Source: Streptomyces bicolor (GTDB taxonomy: Bacteria > Actinomycetota > Actinomycetes > Streptomycetales > Streptomycetaceae). From it: a stretch of 64,000 nt of DNA. The translations under genes were made by a program, and so were the position numbers. Shown piece by piece: positions 1-8,481 of this stretch (position 1 is the first letter of the stretch; every line of letters starts with the position of its first letter). The notes beneath the pieces were generated by a model that made no database searches, was not told the origin of the DNA, and saw only the letters and a program-made list of their open reading frames with translations. The stretch is taken from contig NZ_JOFS01000005.1 of assembly GCF_000719285.1 (NCBI RefSeq), positions 62,001-126,000 of the forward strand, given 5' to 3'.

Positions 1-1
1 G

Positions 2-79
2 TTCGACCGCCCGGCCGAAGGCTGGACCGGCACCGGCCTGCCCACCCCGCGCACCCCACACAGCCGTATCCAGTCGTAG
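2..79 (+). CDS. C-terminal fragment of an unidentified upstream gene
   Basis: An open frame enters from the left edge and stops at a TAG at 77-79, leaving 25 residues that end in HSRIQS. It lies 15 bases before the next start and on the same strand, so it is probably the preceding gene of the same operon. The fragment is too short to name. Because the next gene is a fumarylacetoacetase-family hydrolase, an aromatic-ring-degradation enzyme is a reasonable guess, but that is inference only. Confidence 0.55.
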   Translation, partial: FDRPAEGWTGTGLPTPRTPHSRIQS

Positions 80-94
80 CCAGGAGTCCCAGCC

Positions 95-940
95 ATGCCC
101 GAATACCGCCGCATCCTCCTCGACGGCGCCGCCGTCCAGGTCACCGTCGACGGCGACGAACTCGTCGCCGCCGACGGCCGCCGCGTCAAGACCGAGGACG
201 CCCAGCACCTGCCCCCCGTCGTCCCCTCCAAGGTGATCGCCGTCCACCTCAACCACCGCAGCCGCGTGGACGAGTTCCAGATCGACCTGCCCGACACCCC
301 GACCTACTTCCACAAGCCCACCTCGTCCCTCAACTCCCACAGGGGCGCTATCGTCCGCCCCGAGGGCTGCAAGTGGCTCAACTACGAGGGCGAGGTCGCC
401 ATCGTCATCGGGAGGACCGCCCGCAACATCTATCCGGCCGAGGCGGGCGACTACATCGCCGGCTACACCATCGCCAACGACTACGGCCTGCACGACTTCC
501 GTGACACCGACGCCGGCTCCATGCTCCGCGTCAAGGGCTCCGACACCCTGTGCCCGCTCGGCCCGGGACTCGTCACGGACTGGGACTTCCGCGGCAAGTC
601 GCTGCGCACGTACGTCAACGGGCAGGTGGTGCAGGACGGCTCGACGGATGAGATGAAGTGGGACATGCACTACCTCGTCGCCGACATCGCCCGCACCATC
701 ACCCTCTACCCCGGCGACGTCCTCCTGTCCGGTACGCCGGCCAACTCGCGCCCCGTCCAGCCGGGCGACGTGGTGGAGGTGGAGGTGGAGGGCCTGGGCC
801 GGCTCAGCAACCACATCGTCACCGGACCCACCCCGGTCCGTGCCGATGTCGGCGCCCAGCCCACCGAGTCCGAGGAAGTGCTGTCCACCGCCCTCGGCGG
901 CGACTGGGAGTTCCGTGGCATTCGGCCACCGCGGCGCTGA
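95..940 (+). CDS. Fumarylacetoacetate hydrolase (FAH) family protein
   Basis: This 281-residue cytoplasmic enzyme belongs to the FAH fold, whose members hydrolyse or isomerise 2,4-diketo or 2-hydroxymuconate-type acids late in aromatic-ring catabolism. The family core is visible: YEGEVAIVIG near residue 96 supplies metal-binding acidic residues, KGSDTLCPLGP lies near residue 147 and LLSGTPANS near residue 211. The length fits fumarylpyruvate hydrolase or HpcE-like hydratase/isomerase members. The ATG at 95 follows AGGAG at 81-85. It sits just behind another gene end and 28 bases ahead of a TetR gene, so the three may be cotranscribed. The exact substrate cannot be read from the sequence. Confidence 0.9.
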   Translation: MPEYRRILLDGAAVQVTVDGDELVAADGRRVKTEDAQHLPPVVPSKVIAVHLNHRSRVDEFQIDLPDTPTYFHKPTSSLNSHRGAIVRPEGCKWLNYEGEVAIVIGRTARNIYPAEAGDYIAGYTIANDYGLHDFRDTDAGSMLRVKGSDTLCPLGPGLVTDWDFRGKSLRTYVNGQVVQDGSTDEMKWDMHYLVADIARTITLYPGDVLLSGTPANSRPVQPGDVVEVEVEGLGRLSNHIVTGPTPVRADVGAQPTESEEVLSTALGGDWEFRGIRPPRR

Positions 941-968
941 CGCCCTGGCCACGGGTAGAGTCGCGGGC

Positions 969-1574
969 ATGACCGAGCCCGCCGGTGAGCGCGGCCCCCG
1001 CAAACGCGTGAAGAACTACGGGGCCGGCCGTGAGGCCCTGCTGGAAGCCGCGGTGCGCGTGGTGGCGCGGGGCGGACTGCGCAGGCTCACCTACCGGGCG
1101 GTCGCGGAGGAGGCCGGGGTCACCCACGGACTGGTCGTGCACCACTTCGGTTCCCGTGACGCGCTGATCGAGGAGGCGCTCGCGCACGCCGTACGCTCCT
1201 CCCTCAGCAGCAGCACCCTCGAACCCGGCACGGGCAAGGTCGCCGACTTCTCCGCCGGCCTCGCGGACATGGTGGAATCCGGTCCCGAGCTCCAGGCGTT
1301 CCAGTACGAGCTGCTCCTGGAGGCACGCCGCCGGGCGGAACTCCTGCCGCACCTGCGGGGCCTGTACGAGGAGTACTTCGACGCGACCCGGCGCGAGCTG
1401 TCCCAGATGCTCGCCCGGCCGGTCGGCCGGGGCCTGTCGCGGCTGGTCTTCGCCGCCCTGGAGGGCCTGGTGCTGCACCAGCTCGTCTTCGGCGAGCGGG
1501 AGGTCACCGAGGAGGCCCTCGCCGAACTGCGCGCCCTGCTGGAGGGCCTCGCCGAGGGCACGGACGGCGTCTGA
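969..1574 (+). CDS. TetR/AcrR family transcriptional regulator
   Basis: A 201-residue DNA-binding repressor-type protein. The N-terminal helix-turn-helix is clear: ALLEAAVRVVARGG, then YRAVAEEAGVTHGLVVHHFGSRDAL at roughly residues 40-64, the normal TetR arrangement. The C-terminal two thirds is an all-helical ligand domain with no recognised signature. I chose the ATG at 969 because the open frame upstream of it runs back into the FAH gene. Lying 28 bases downstream of that gene on the same strand, it probably regulates the aromatic-acid operon it is part of. The inducer is unknown. Confidence 0.88.
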   Translation: MTEPAGERGPRKRVKNYGAGREALLEAAVRVVARGGLRRLTYRAVAEEAGVTHGLVVHHFGSRDALIEEALAHAVRSSLSSSTLEPGTGKVADFSAGLADMVESGPELQAFQYELLLEARRRAELLPHLRGLYEEYFDATRRELSQMLARPVGRGLSRLVFAALEGLVLHQLVFGEREVTEEALAELRALLEGLAEGTDGV

Positions 1575-1715
1575 GCCTGCCGCCCCCGACAAGGTGCGGG
1601 GGACACCGCTGCAAGAATCCGCCGGCTCCGGGAATCCCCACGCCCGCCCCTTGCCAAACGGATAGTCCGGCTCCACGATGAGTGCCATCTCGTTTGGGCC
1701 GAAATGAATACGCGG

Positions 1716-1791
1716 CTCCTTCCCTCTCTGCTTCCTCTCGCTCCTTCCCGCCCTCTGCTTCCTCTCGCTCCGTCCCCTCTCTCCCTTCCCT
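1716..1791 (+). repeat. Pyrimidine-rich tract with a 19-bp direct repeat
   Basis: The + strand between the TetR gene and the permease is almost pure C/T for about 75 bases. It contains CTCTGCTTCCTCTCGCTCC twice, at 1726-1744 and 1753-1771, a 27-bp period. It remains open in the permease frame, which makes a spurious N-terminal extension of Leu/Pro/Ser. I treat it as an untranslated leader or spacer expanded by slippage. Confidence 0.6.
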
Positions 1792-1805
1792 GGCAGGTGA
1801 TCCAC

Positions 1806-3260
1806 GTGGGCAGTCAGACGGCTCCTCCGCAGCAGACCGTGCGAGGCGGCACCACAGCCGCGCTCAAGCCCAACGCCCTGGGCGTGCTCGGCATCATGTT
1901 CTTCGTCCTGTCCGCCCAGGCGCCGCTCACCGGCATCGCCGGCGCGGCACCGATCTCGATCGCGATCGGCAACGGCGCGGGCACGCCAGCCGCGTATGTG
2001 CTGGCAGGCGCGATGATCCTGCTGTTCTCGGTCGGCTTCGTCGCCATGGGTCGCCACGTCGTGGACGCCGGAGCCTTCTACACCTACATCGGCACCGGCC
2101 TTGGCCGCACCGCCGGTGCCGCCGGCGCGGCCGTCGCCCTGTTCGCGTACTGCGTCATACAGGCCGCCATGTACGGCCTGTACGGCGCGATCGTCGCCGG
2201 TCTGGTCGCCGACCACACCGGCCTCGACCTGCCCTGGTGGGTGTGGACGCTGGCCACCATGGCCGTGGTACAGGCGCTGGGCGCGGCCGGCGTCGAGATG
2301 GGCGCCAAGGTCCTCGCCGTGTTCGTCGCGGCGGAGTTCAGCATCCTGCTGCTGTTCGGTCTGGTCACCCTGTTCCAGGGCGGCGGGCCGCAGGGACTGG
2401 GCCTCGCCGACAGCTTCTCGCCGTCAGCGGCCCTTCAGGGGGCCCCGGGAGTCGCGGTCATGTTCGCGGTCGCGTCGCTGTTCGGCTTCGAAGCCACCGC
2501 GATCTACGGCGAGGAAGCCCGCGAGCCGAAGAAGACCGTGCCCCGGGCCACTTATCTCTCGGTACTCGTGGTCACCGGCTTCTTCGCCCTCACGTCCTGG
2601 GCGCTGGTCTCCGCCTACGGCGCCGACAAGGCCCCGGCGGCGGCCGGAGAGGCCCTCTCGGGCGGCGACTCGGCCGGGTTCGTCTTCGCCCCGATCGCCA
2701 CGCAGTTCGGCGGATGGGTCAACGACGTCCTGCCCGTCCTGCTCGCCACCTCCCTGTTCGCGGGCATCCTCACGTTCCACAACTCGGCCAACCGCTACCT
2801 GTTCTCCCTCAGCCGCGACGGACTGCTGCCGCAGCCGCTGCGCAGGCTCAACGCTCGCCGCGCGCCCTGGGCCGCCGGGTGCGCGCAGACCGGCATCGCC
2901 CTCCTCCTCGTCGTCCCCTTCGTGATCGCGGGCAAGGACCCGGTGCTCACCCTGTTCTCCTGGTTCAGTGGACTCGCCGTCCTGGCGATGATGCTGCTGT
3001 ACCTGCTGACCTCGGTGTCCGTGATCGTCTTCTTCCGCCGTGAGCGGCTGGACCCCCGGCGCTTCAACACGCTGGTCGCACCCGCACTCGCCGCACTCGG
3101 TCTGGCGGGCGCGATCTGGCTGATCCTGGCCAACTTCACGACCCTCATCGGCGGCGAGGCGAGCACCGCCGCGTGGCTGGAGGCGACCGTCCCCGCCGTG
3201 CTCGTCGTGGGTGCCGCCACCGAGTGGTTCAGGCGTCGGCGCGGCCGGGCGCAGCCGTAA
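1806..3260 (+). CDS. APC-superfamily amino acid/polyamine permease
   Basis: This 484-residue integral membrane protein has about 12 hydrophobic segments and the APC-type first segment (LGVLGIMFFVLSAQAPLTGI), consistent with proton-coupled uptake of an amino acid or amine. The open frame extends back to 1704, but the extension lies in the pyrimidine tract. The GTG at 1806 has AGGTGA five bases upstream and begins where homology would start, so I use it. The genes that follow encode an aldehyde dehydrogenase and a PuuD-like hydrolase, so a polyamine or gamma-aminobutyrate-type substrate is likely. Substrate choice is inference from context. Confidence 0.88.
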   Translation: MGSQTAPPQQTVRGGTTAALKPNALGVLGIMFFVLSAQAPLTGIAGAAPISIAIGNGAGTPAAYVLAGAMILLFSVGFVAMGRHVVDAGAFYTYIGTGLGRTAGAAGAAVALFAYCVIQAAMYGLYGAIVAGLVADHTGLDLPWWVWTLATMAVVQALGAAGVEMGAKVLAVFVAAEFSILLLFGLVTLFQGGGPQGLGLADSFSPSAALQGAPGVAVMFAVASLFGFEATAIYGEEAREPKKTVPRATYLSVLVVTGFFALTSWALVSAYGADKAPAAAGEALSGGDSAGFVFAPIATQFGGWVNDVLPVLLATSLFAGILTFHNSANRYLFSLSRDGLLPQPLRRLNARRAPWAAGCAQTGIALLLVVPFVIAGKDPVLTLFSWFSGLAVLAMMLLYLLTSVSVIVFFRRERLDPRRFNTLVAPALAALGLAGAIWLILANFTTLIGGEASTAAWLEATVPAVLVVGAATEWFRRRRGRAQP

Positions 3261-3276
3261 CACCTCGCCCGCTGCC

Positions 3277-3350
3277 TCCTCGGCTCCTCGGCTCCTCGGC
3301 TCCTCGGCTCCTCGAATTCTTCGACGTCCCACCTCCTTCGACGTCCCACC
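3277..3350 (+). repeat. Two adjacent short tandem repeats between permease and dehydrogenase
   Basis: TCCTCGGC is repeated four times and then partly again from 3277 to 3314. Immediately after it, CTTCGACGTCCCACC occurs twice, at 3319-3333 and 3336-3350, a 17-bp period. The block fills most of the 113-base gap between the permease stop and the aldehyde dehydrogenase start. Such arrays vary by slippage and can alter spacing or leader structure within an operon. No function is shown. Confidence 0.8.
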
Positions 3351-3373
3351 GGAAACACGGTCTGGAGAACCCC

Positions 3374-4864
3374 ATGCCCGCTGTCACCCACGACGAATGG
3401 CTCCGCCGGGCCAAGGCGCTGGTGCTGCCGCACGCACACCACATCGACGGTGCCGAGGAAGCCGGGGCGGGCGCAGCCTTCCCCGTCGTCTCGCCGCGGG
3501 ACGGCCAGGTGCTCACCGAGGTCGCCGACGGCGGCGCCGCCGAGATCGACGCCGCCGTGGCCGCCGCTCGCCGTGCCTTCGACAGCGGGCCCTGGCCGCG
3601 GCTGGCGCCCGCCGACCGCGGCCGCATCCTGGTGCGCATCGCCGACCTGCTGCAGGAGCAGCGCGCTGATCTGGCCCTCGCCGTGACCCTGGAGATGGGC
3701 AAACCGATCACCGACGCCCATGACATCGAACTGCGCGCGCTCATCAACACCTTCCGCTGGTACGGCCAGCTCTCCGACAAGCTCACCGACGAGTCCCCGC
3801 ACACCGCCCCCGACGCCCTCGCCCTGGTCACCCGCGAACCCGCCGGAGTCGTCGGCGCGGTGGTGCCGTGGAACTTCCCGCTCACCCTCGCCGGCTGGAA
3901 GCTCGCCCCCGCCCTGGCCGCCGGCTGCACCGTCGTACTGAAGCCGTCGGAGCACTCACCGCTGTCCGCGCTGCTGCTGGCCGCCGTCGCCGCCGAGGCG
4001 GGACTGCCGCCGGGCGTGCTCAACGTCGTCAATGGCGACGGCCCTGTCGCCGGACGTGCCCTCGGCCTGCACCCGGATGTCGACGTCCTCGCCTTCACCG
4101 GTTCCACCGCCGTCGGCCGCCACTTCCTGCACTACGCGGCCGACTCCAACCTCAAGCGCGTCTGGCTGGAGTTGGGCGGCAAGTCACCCAACATCATCCT
4201 GCCCGACGCCCCCGACCTGGAGAAGGCCGCCGCCACCGCAGCCTGGGGCATCTTCTTCAACCAGGGCGAGATGTGCACAGCGCCCTCGCGCCTCCTCGTC
4301 CACTCCTCCATCGCCGAAGACGTCACCGAGGCCGTCGTACGACGCGCCCGCGAACTGCGCGTCGGCGACCCCCTCGACCCGGCCACCGACATGGGCGCCC
4401 TGGTCGGCGAGGAGCACCTGGGGCGCATCCAGGACCACATCGCCACCGGCCTGGCGGAGGGCGCCCGCCTGCTCACCGGCGGCTCCCGCACCCTCACCGA
4501 CACCGGCGGCAGCTTCCTGGAGCCGACCGTCTTCGACCACGTGGACCCCCGCATGAGGCTGGCCCGCGAGGAGATCTTCGGTCCGGTGCTCTCCGTCCTC
4601 GCCTTCGACGACCTGGACGAGGCGGTCCGGCTGGCCAACGCCACCGACTACGGCCTCGCCGCCGGCGTCTGGACCTCCGACCTGTCCACCGCCCACCGCG
4701 TCTCCCGCGCCCTCAAGGCCGGCACGGTCTGGGTCAACTGCTACGAGGAGGGCGACCTCACCGTGCCCTTCGGCGGCATGAAACAGTCCGGCAACGGCCG
4801 CGACAAGTCCGCGCACGCCCTGGAGAAGTACACCGAACTCAAGACGACATGGATCCAGCTGTGA
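3374..4864 (+). CDS. NAD(P)-dependent aldehyde dehydrogenase (PuuC-like)
   Basis: A 496-residue aldehyde dehydrogenase of normal length that oxidises an aldehyde to its acid in the cytoplasm. The catalytic pair is present: Glu about residue 266 in LELGGKSPN and Cys about residue 301 in NQGEMCTAPS. The cofactor region PWNFPLTLAGWK and the end motif PFGGMKQSGNGRD are intact. The ATG at 3374 follows GGAG with normal spacing. The next gene overlaps its stop codon (TGATG) and encodes a PuuD-like hydrolase, so gamma-glutamyl-gamma-aminobutyraldehyde or a related amine-derived aldehyde is the likely substrate. General ALDH specificity remains possible. Confidence 0.92.
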   Translation: MPAVTHDEWLRRAKALVLPHAHHIDGAEEAGAGAAFPVVSPRDGQVLTEVADGGAAEIDAAVAAARRAFDSGPWPRLAPADRGRILVRIADLLQEQRADLALAVTLEMGKPITDAHDIELRALINTFRWYGQLSDKLTDESPHTAPDALALVTREPAGVVGAVVPWNFPLTLAGWKLAPALAAGCTVVLKPSEHSPLSALLLAAVAAEAGLPPGVLNVVNGDGPVAGRALGLHPDVDVLAFTGSTAVGRHFLHYAADSNLKRVWLELGGKSPNIILPDAPDLEKAAATAAWGIFFNQGEMCTAPSRLLVHSSIAEDVTEAVVRRARELRVGDPLDPATDMGALVGEEHLGRIQDHIATGLAEGARLLTGGSRTLTDTGGSFLEPTVFDHVDPRMRLAREEIFGPVLSVLAFDDLDEAVRLANATDYGLAAGVWTSDLSTAHRVSRALKAGTVWVNCYEEGDLTVPFGGMKQSGNGRDKSAHALEKYTELKTTWIQL

Positions 4865-5562
4865 TGCGCCCGCTCATCGCGATCCCCGCCCGTTTCAGCG
4901 CCACCACCTCCGCACTGCGCTACGCCGCCGAGGTCAACGCCCGAGCCCTGATCGAGGCGGTGTGGCGGGCCGGCGGAGAACCCGTGAGCCTCCATCCCGC
5001 GCAGACCGGCACCGCCGCCCGGCTCGCCCGCTTCGACGGCGTCCTGCTGCCCGGAGGCGGAGACCTCGCCCCGCACACGTACGGCGCCGTCGACACCCAC
5101 GCCAGCATTTACGACGTGGACGACGTCCAGGACGCCTTCGACCTGGACGTGGCACGGGCCGCGCTGGAGACCGGCCTGCCCCTGCTCGCCGTCTGCCGTG
5201 GCCTGCAGGCGGTCAACGTAGCTCTCGGCGGCACCCTGGAACAGGACATGGGCGGTCCCGGGCGCGACCACCGGCACGTCGTGCATCCCGTCGCCCTGGA
5301 GGCCGGCTCGGTGGTCGCACGAGCGACGGCCGCCGAGAAGGTGGAGGCGTCCTGCTACCACCACCAGCGCGTCGACCGCCTCGGCGCGGGTCTGAGAGCG
5401 ACGGCACGAGCGGCGGACGGCACGGTCGAAGCGCTCGAACTGCCCGCCGCCGAGGGCTGGTTCAGCGCCGTGCAGTGGCACCCTGAGGACACCGCCCACG
5501 AGGATCCGGTCCAGCAGCGGCTCTTCGACGCCCTGGTACGGGCCGCCGAGGAGCGACGCTGA
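4864..5562 (+). CDS. Gamma-glutamyl-gamma-aminobutyrate hydrolase family (PuuD-like)
   Basis: A 232-residue class-I glutamine-amidotransferase-fold hydrolase of the peptidase C26 type. The triad is visible: Cys 111 in LLAVCRGLQAVN, and His 206 and Glu 208 in VQWHPED. VLLPGGGDLAPHTYG near residue 60 is the usual oxyanion-side loop. Family members release glutamate from gamma-glutamyl-GABA or related conjugates. The start ATG overlaps the dehydrogenase stop, showing translational coupling. Together with the permease and dehydrogenase it gives the last steps of a gamma-glutamyl polyamine route. The synthetase and oxidase for the first steps are not in this window. Confidence 0.9.
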   Translation: MRPLIAIPARFSATTSALRYAAEVNARALIEAVWRAGGEPVSLHPAQTGTAARLARFDGVLLPGGGDLAPHTYGAVDTHASIYDVDDVQDAFDLDVARAALETGLPLLAVCRGLQAVNVALGGTLEQDMGGPGRDHRHVVHPVALEAGSVVARATAAEKVEASCYHHQRVDRLGAGLRATARAADGTVEALELPAAEGWFSAVQWHPEDTAHEDPVQQRLFDALVRAAEERR

Positions 5563-5570
5563 CGCCCCGC

Positions 5571-6143
5571 TCAGCTCCTGGACCGGCGACCGCTGCGACG
5601 GGGCGCGGGCTCGGCGCCGCCCAGCAGCGACTGGCGCCGCTCCTCGCCGTGCTGCTCGACCTGCATGACGACACTGCGCAGACCGTCCGCCAGACTGCGG
5701 CACTCCGCGTCGCTGAGCCCGGCGGTGACGAACGCCTCCTCCTCGTTGAACGCCGGGAACACCCGGCGCATGAACTCCTCGCCTTCCTCGGTGAGGCCGA
5801 GCAACACCAGCCGTCCATCCGTCGGGTGCCCGCTCCGCCTGATCAGTCCACGAGACTCGAGGGTGCGGGAGACCCCCGTGAGAGTGCCCTTGGAGATACC
5901 GGCCTCCTCGGCCACGTACCGCGTCTCCGACTCGCCCCACACCCAGACCACCCACAGCACCACGAACGCCGTCCACGTCAGATCCGAGCCGCGCAGGACG
6001 GAGTTCTCCAGGTGATGCCGGACCGCGGAGGCGGCCCGGTAGATGTTCGCCACGGCGGCCATCTGCTCCCGACGGATCGGGAAACCACCGAGCTTCGCGG
6101 CCGCCAGCTTCTCGGCTTCGGTGATGGATCGCTGGCCGGGCAT
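5571..6143 (-). CDS. MarR-family transcriptional regulator
   Basis: A 190-residue winged-helix regulator. The MarR core runs from about residue 30 to 150, with the recognition region VAEEAGISKGTLTGVSRTLESRGLI and the wing HPTDGRLVLLGLTEEG. An ATG farther upstream extends the frame by 43 residues, but MPGQRSIT at 6143 has AAGGAG upstream and fits family length. Its gene points away from a luciferase-like oxidoreductase across a 107-base gap containing a palindrome, the standard layout for a MarR repressor controlling its neighbour and itself. It converges with the PuuD-like gene, 8 bases apart. The C-terminus ends in an Arg/Ser-rich tail. Confidence 0.9.
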   Translation of the reverse strand: MPGQRSITEAEKLAAAKLGGFPIRREQMAAVANIYRAASAVRHHLENSVLRGSDLTWTAFVVLWVVWVWGESETRYVAEEAGISKGTLTGVSRTLESRGLIRRSGHPTDGRLVLLGLTEEGEEFMRRVFPAFNEEEAFVTAGLSDAECRSLADGLRSVVMQVEQHGEERRQSLLGGAEPAPRRSGRRSRS

Positions 6144-6182
6144 GGGCGGCTCCTTCGTCTGGTCGCGGCAACGCCTGCTCCC

Positions 6183-6213
6183 CGAACGGACACGTGTCCC
6201 ACCGGGCCGTTCG
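6183..6213. promoter_or_regulatory. Candidate operator in the MarR/oxidoreductase divergent promoter
   Basis: The gap holds a perfect 12-bp palindrome, GGACACGTGTCC at 6188-6199. An outer inverted pair, CGAACGG at 6183-6189 and CCGTTCG at 6207-6213, overlaps it. It lies 45-70 bases from each start codon. A MarR dimer site is expected here; assignment is by position and symmetry only. Confidence 0.45.
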
Positions 6214-6250
6214 TTCGGCTCCAAATTGTACGAAGATGAAGAGGAGCCCC

Positions 6251-7198
6251 ATGAGTACCCCCGCCACCCCACGCATGCTGCTCGTCCTCAGCGAGAACTG
6301 GACCCTCACCGGAGGCCGGGCCGACCTGCCCACGGCCGTGCGATGGGCCCGTGAGGCCGAAGACGCCGGCTTCGACGCCGTCATGGTCAGCGAGCACATC
6401 GTCCTCGGACCCGACGCGGCGGACCGGGGGATCATGGGCAACCCCCGTGACTACGCCCTGCCGGGCAACCAGGACCCGTACACCCCCTGGCCGAACTCGC
6501 TGCTCCTGCTCGCCGCCATCGCCTCGGTCACCGAACGACTCCGGCTGGCCGCCGCGGCCGTCCTCGCCCCGCTGCGCCACCCGCTGCTGCTCGCCCGGGA
6601 ACTGGGCACCCTCGACCTGATCAGCGAGGGGAGGCTGGTGGTGCAACCCACGGTGAGCTGGAGCAGGGACGAGTACGACGCGCTCGGCGTGCCGTTCGGT
6701 GAGCGCGGAAAGCTGCTCGATGAGCACCTGGAGGTGTGGGCGAAGGCGTGGGGGCCGTCGCCCCTCTCCCACGACGGTCCGTACTACCCCTTCCAGGACG
6801 TCTACTTCGAGCCCAAGGCATACCGCCCCGAGGGCCCCCGGCTCTGGTTCGGCGGGCAGCGACTGCACGGCCCGCTGCTGCGGCGGCTCGTCCGCCACGG
6901 CCACGGCTTCCATCCGCTCGGCCGGCCCGCGCCCGAAGACCTGCGGGCGCTGAAGGACGCGATGTCGGATGCGGGACGAGACATCACCGACCTGGAGATG
7001 ATCGGCGGCACCCAGGCCGTCTTCCCCGACGACCGCTCGCCGGCCGATCTCGGAGCGGCCCTCGCCGCGGTTCCCGAGCAGTGGGAGAGCGGCTTCACGA
7101 CCTTCTGCGTCAAGCCGAACCAGTTCATCGACGACCCAGGCGGCGTCGGGGCGTTCTGCCGTGAGGTGATGCGGCGCGTGGAGCGACTGGTCGGCTGA
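6251..7198 (+). CDS. LLM-class (luciferase-like) flavin/F420-dependent oxidoreductase
   Basis: A 315-residue TIM-barrel oxidoreductase of the bacterial luciferase-like superfamily. The N-terminal strand and AREAEDAGFDAVMVSEHI, the LAAAAVLAPLRHPLLLARE helix and the GRLVVQPTVSWSRDEYDALG segment are typical; members use FMN or coenzyme F420. The ATG at 6251 follows GAGGAG with five-base spacing, so the open frame upstream is not used. It is divergent from the MarR gene and probably induced with it, possibly acting on an electrophile or aromatic compound. Cofactor and substrate cannot be fixed from the sequence. Confidence 0.88.
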   Translation: MSTPATPRMLLVLSENWTLTGGRADLPTAVRWAREAEDAGFDAVMVSEHIVLGPDAADRGIMGNPRDYALPGNQDPYTPWPNSLLLLAAIASVTERLRLAAAAVLAPLRHPLLLARELGTLDLISEGRLVVQPTVSWSRDEYDALGVPFGERGKLLDEHLEVWAKAWGPSPLSHDGPYYPFQDVYFEPKAYRPEGPRLWFGGQRLHGPLLRRLVRHGHGFHPLGRPAPEDLRALKDAMSDAGRDITDLEMIGGTQAVFPDDRSPADLGAALAAVPEQWESGFTTFCVKPNQFIDDPGGVGAFCREVMRRVERLVG

Positions 7199-7282
7199 CC
7201 GCCGCACGGACGGACCACCCGGCCCGGCGCGCAGGAAACCGCCCGGCACCCTGTGCGCCGGCGTCGCCCCGCCCGGTACGCC

Positions 7283-8302
7283 TCACCGCTCGACGAAGCG
7301 GGCCACCTGATCCGGAGCCGGGCGCAGCAGACCGTCGCGGACCGCCAGGGCGGTGGCCTCGGCGCGAGAGGCGGCGCCCGTCTTGCGCAGCAGGTGCTCC
7401 ATGTGGGTATGCACGGTCCGTGGCGCCAGGTACAGCGCCTGCGCTATGGCCTGGTTGGTCTGGCCCGTGGCTGCCCGGGTCAGCACCTCCAGCTCCCGCG
7501 GGCTGAGCCCGTAGGGGAGTTCGGTGGGTGTCTCCACCACCAGCACCGCACCGGTGAGGCGGTGGGAACCCGGCAGGTACCGCTGGAGCGTCACGCGCCG
7601 CCAGTCGCCCCCCACTGACCACAGCAGGCGCAGCCGCCGCCCGCCCGTGCCGGTGAAGGCCCGCAGGAGCTCGTGGAAGACCTCGTCGCGCACGATCCCT
7701 GCGCGCTCACGCCCCGGCACGTCGATCACGGCACCGTCCGTCACGAGGCTCGCCGCACTTCCGTGCGTCAGGCCGTTCTCCAAGTCGGTGATGTACGGCA
7801 CCGGGTCGGCCAGCGCCGCGAGCGCCGGCATGACGCAGGCGAGCAGGCGCCGTGCGTCGGTGTCGTACGCGTCGGCACGCTCGGTGGAGAGGTGCACCAG
7901 ACCGACGAGGCGGCCGCGGTGACGCAGCGCTCCGGTCACTCCGTCGCGGAACCCGGCGGGGCGGACCCGTTCGGCGTAGAACCAGCCGTGCCTGAAGCGC
8001 GTTCCGCTGTCGTCGGCGTCCTCGGAGATGGACGGCGGCAGTTCCTGCCGCATGACGTTCTGGTACCACGGGGTTTTGACGAACTCGGCGGCCAGGTTCT
8101 GGGACAGCTCGGTGGTGTAGCCGACCCCGGCCAACTGGACGTGGTCGCCGGTGACCGGATCGATCGAGAGCAGCGTCGCCGCGTCGAGGGGGAGAGCCCG
8201 GGCGAGTTCGCGCAGGACTTCGGCACAGGCAGCCGGTGTGTCCGGCTCGTGGGCGAGCATGCCGATGCGGGCGGCCGCCGCGATCTGGTGATGGCTCTGC
8301 AA
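7283..8302 (-). CDS. GAF-domain LuxR-family transcriptional regulator (TTG start)
   Basis: A 339-residue regulator. Residues about 20-180 form a GAF-like sensory domain; about 268-330 are a LuxR/NarL helix-turn-helix with YGLSPRELEVLTRAATG and TVHTHMEHLLRKTGAASR. No receiver domain is present, so it is not a two-component partner. The start is TTG at 8302: GGAGG stands five bases upstream, whereas the next in-frame ATG, at MLAHEP, lies 14 residues inside. It diverges from an ABC importer operon across about 295 bases that contain a palindrome and a tandem repeat, so it probably controls that operon. Confidence 0.87.
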   Translation of the reverse strand: MQSHHQIAAAARIGMLAHEPDTPAACAEVLRELARALPLDAATLLSIDPVTGDHVQLAGVGYTTELSQNLAAEFVKTPWYQNVMRQELPPSISEDADDSGTRFRHGWFYAERVRPAGFRDGVTGALRHRGRLVGLVHLSTERADAYDTDARRLLACVMPALAALADPVPYITDLENGLTHGSAASLVTDGAVIDVPGRERAGIVRDEVFHELLRAFTGTGGRRLRLLWSVGGDWRRVTLQRYLPGSHRLTGAVLVVETPTELPYGLSPRELEVLTRAATGQTNQAIAQALYLAPRTVHTHMEHLLRKTGAASRAEATALAVRDGLLRPAPDQVARFVER

Positions 8303-8433
8303 ACGAGCCTCCGGGTGGGCTCGGAATCAGGAAGGTCGTTTGAGGCCCAACGATATGAGGCGGCTGTTCGGGCGGCAAGGTGTTCACCGTTCCGTGACCC
8401 AATCGATCCCGTGAGGGCACGTCGTCGTACCTG

Positions 8434-8451
8434 ATCGGTATTTCTACCGAT
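8434..8451. promoter_or_regulatory. 18-bp palindrome between LuxR regulator and ABC operon
   Basis: ATCGGTA at 8434-8440 and TACCGAT at 8445-8451 form perfect 7-bp arms around TTTC. Size and symmetry match a dimeric LuxR-type site. It sits about 130 bases from the regulator start and 147 from the binding-protein start, so it could serve both directions. Confidence 0.55.
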
Positions 8452-8481
8452 GGCGGCACGGCGGCCGGGAGTCTTTCCTGT

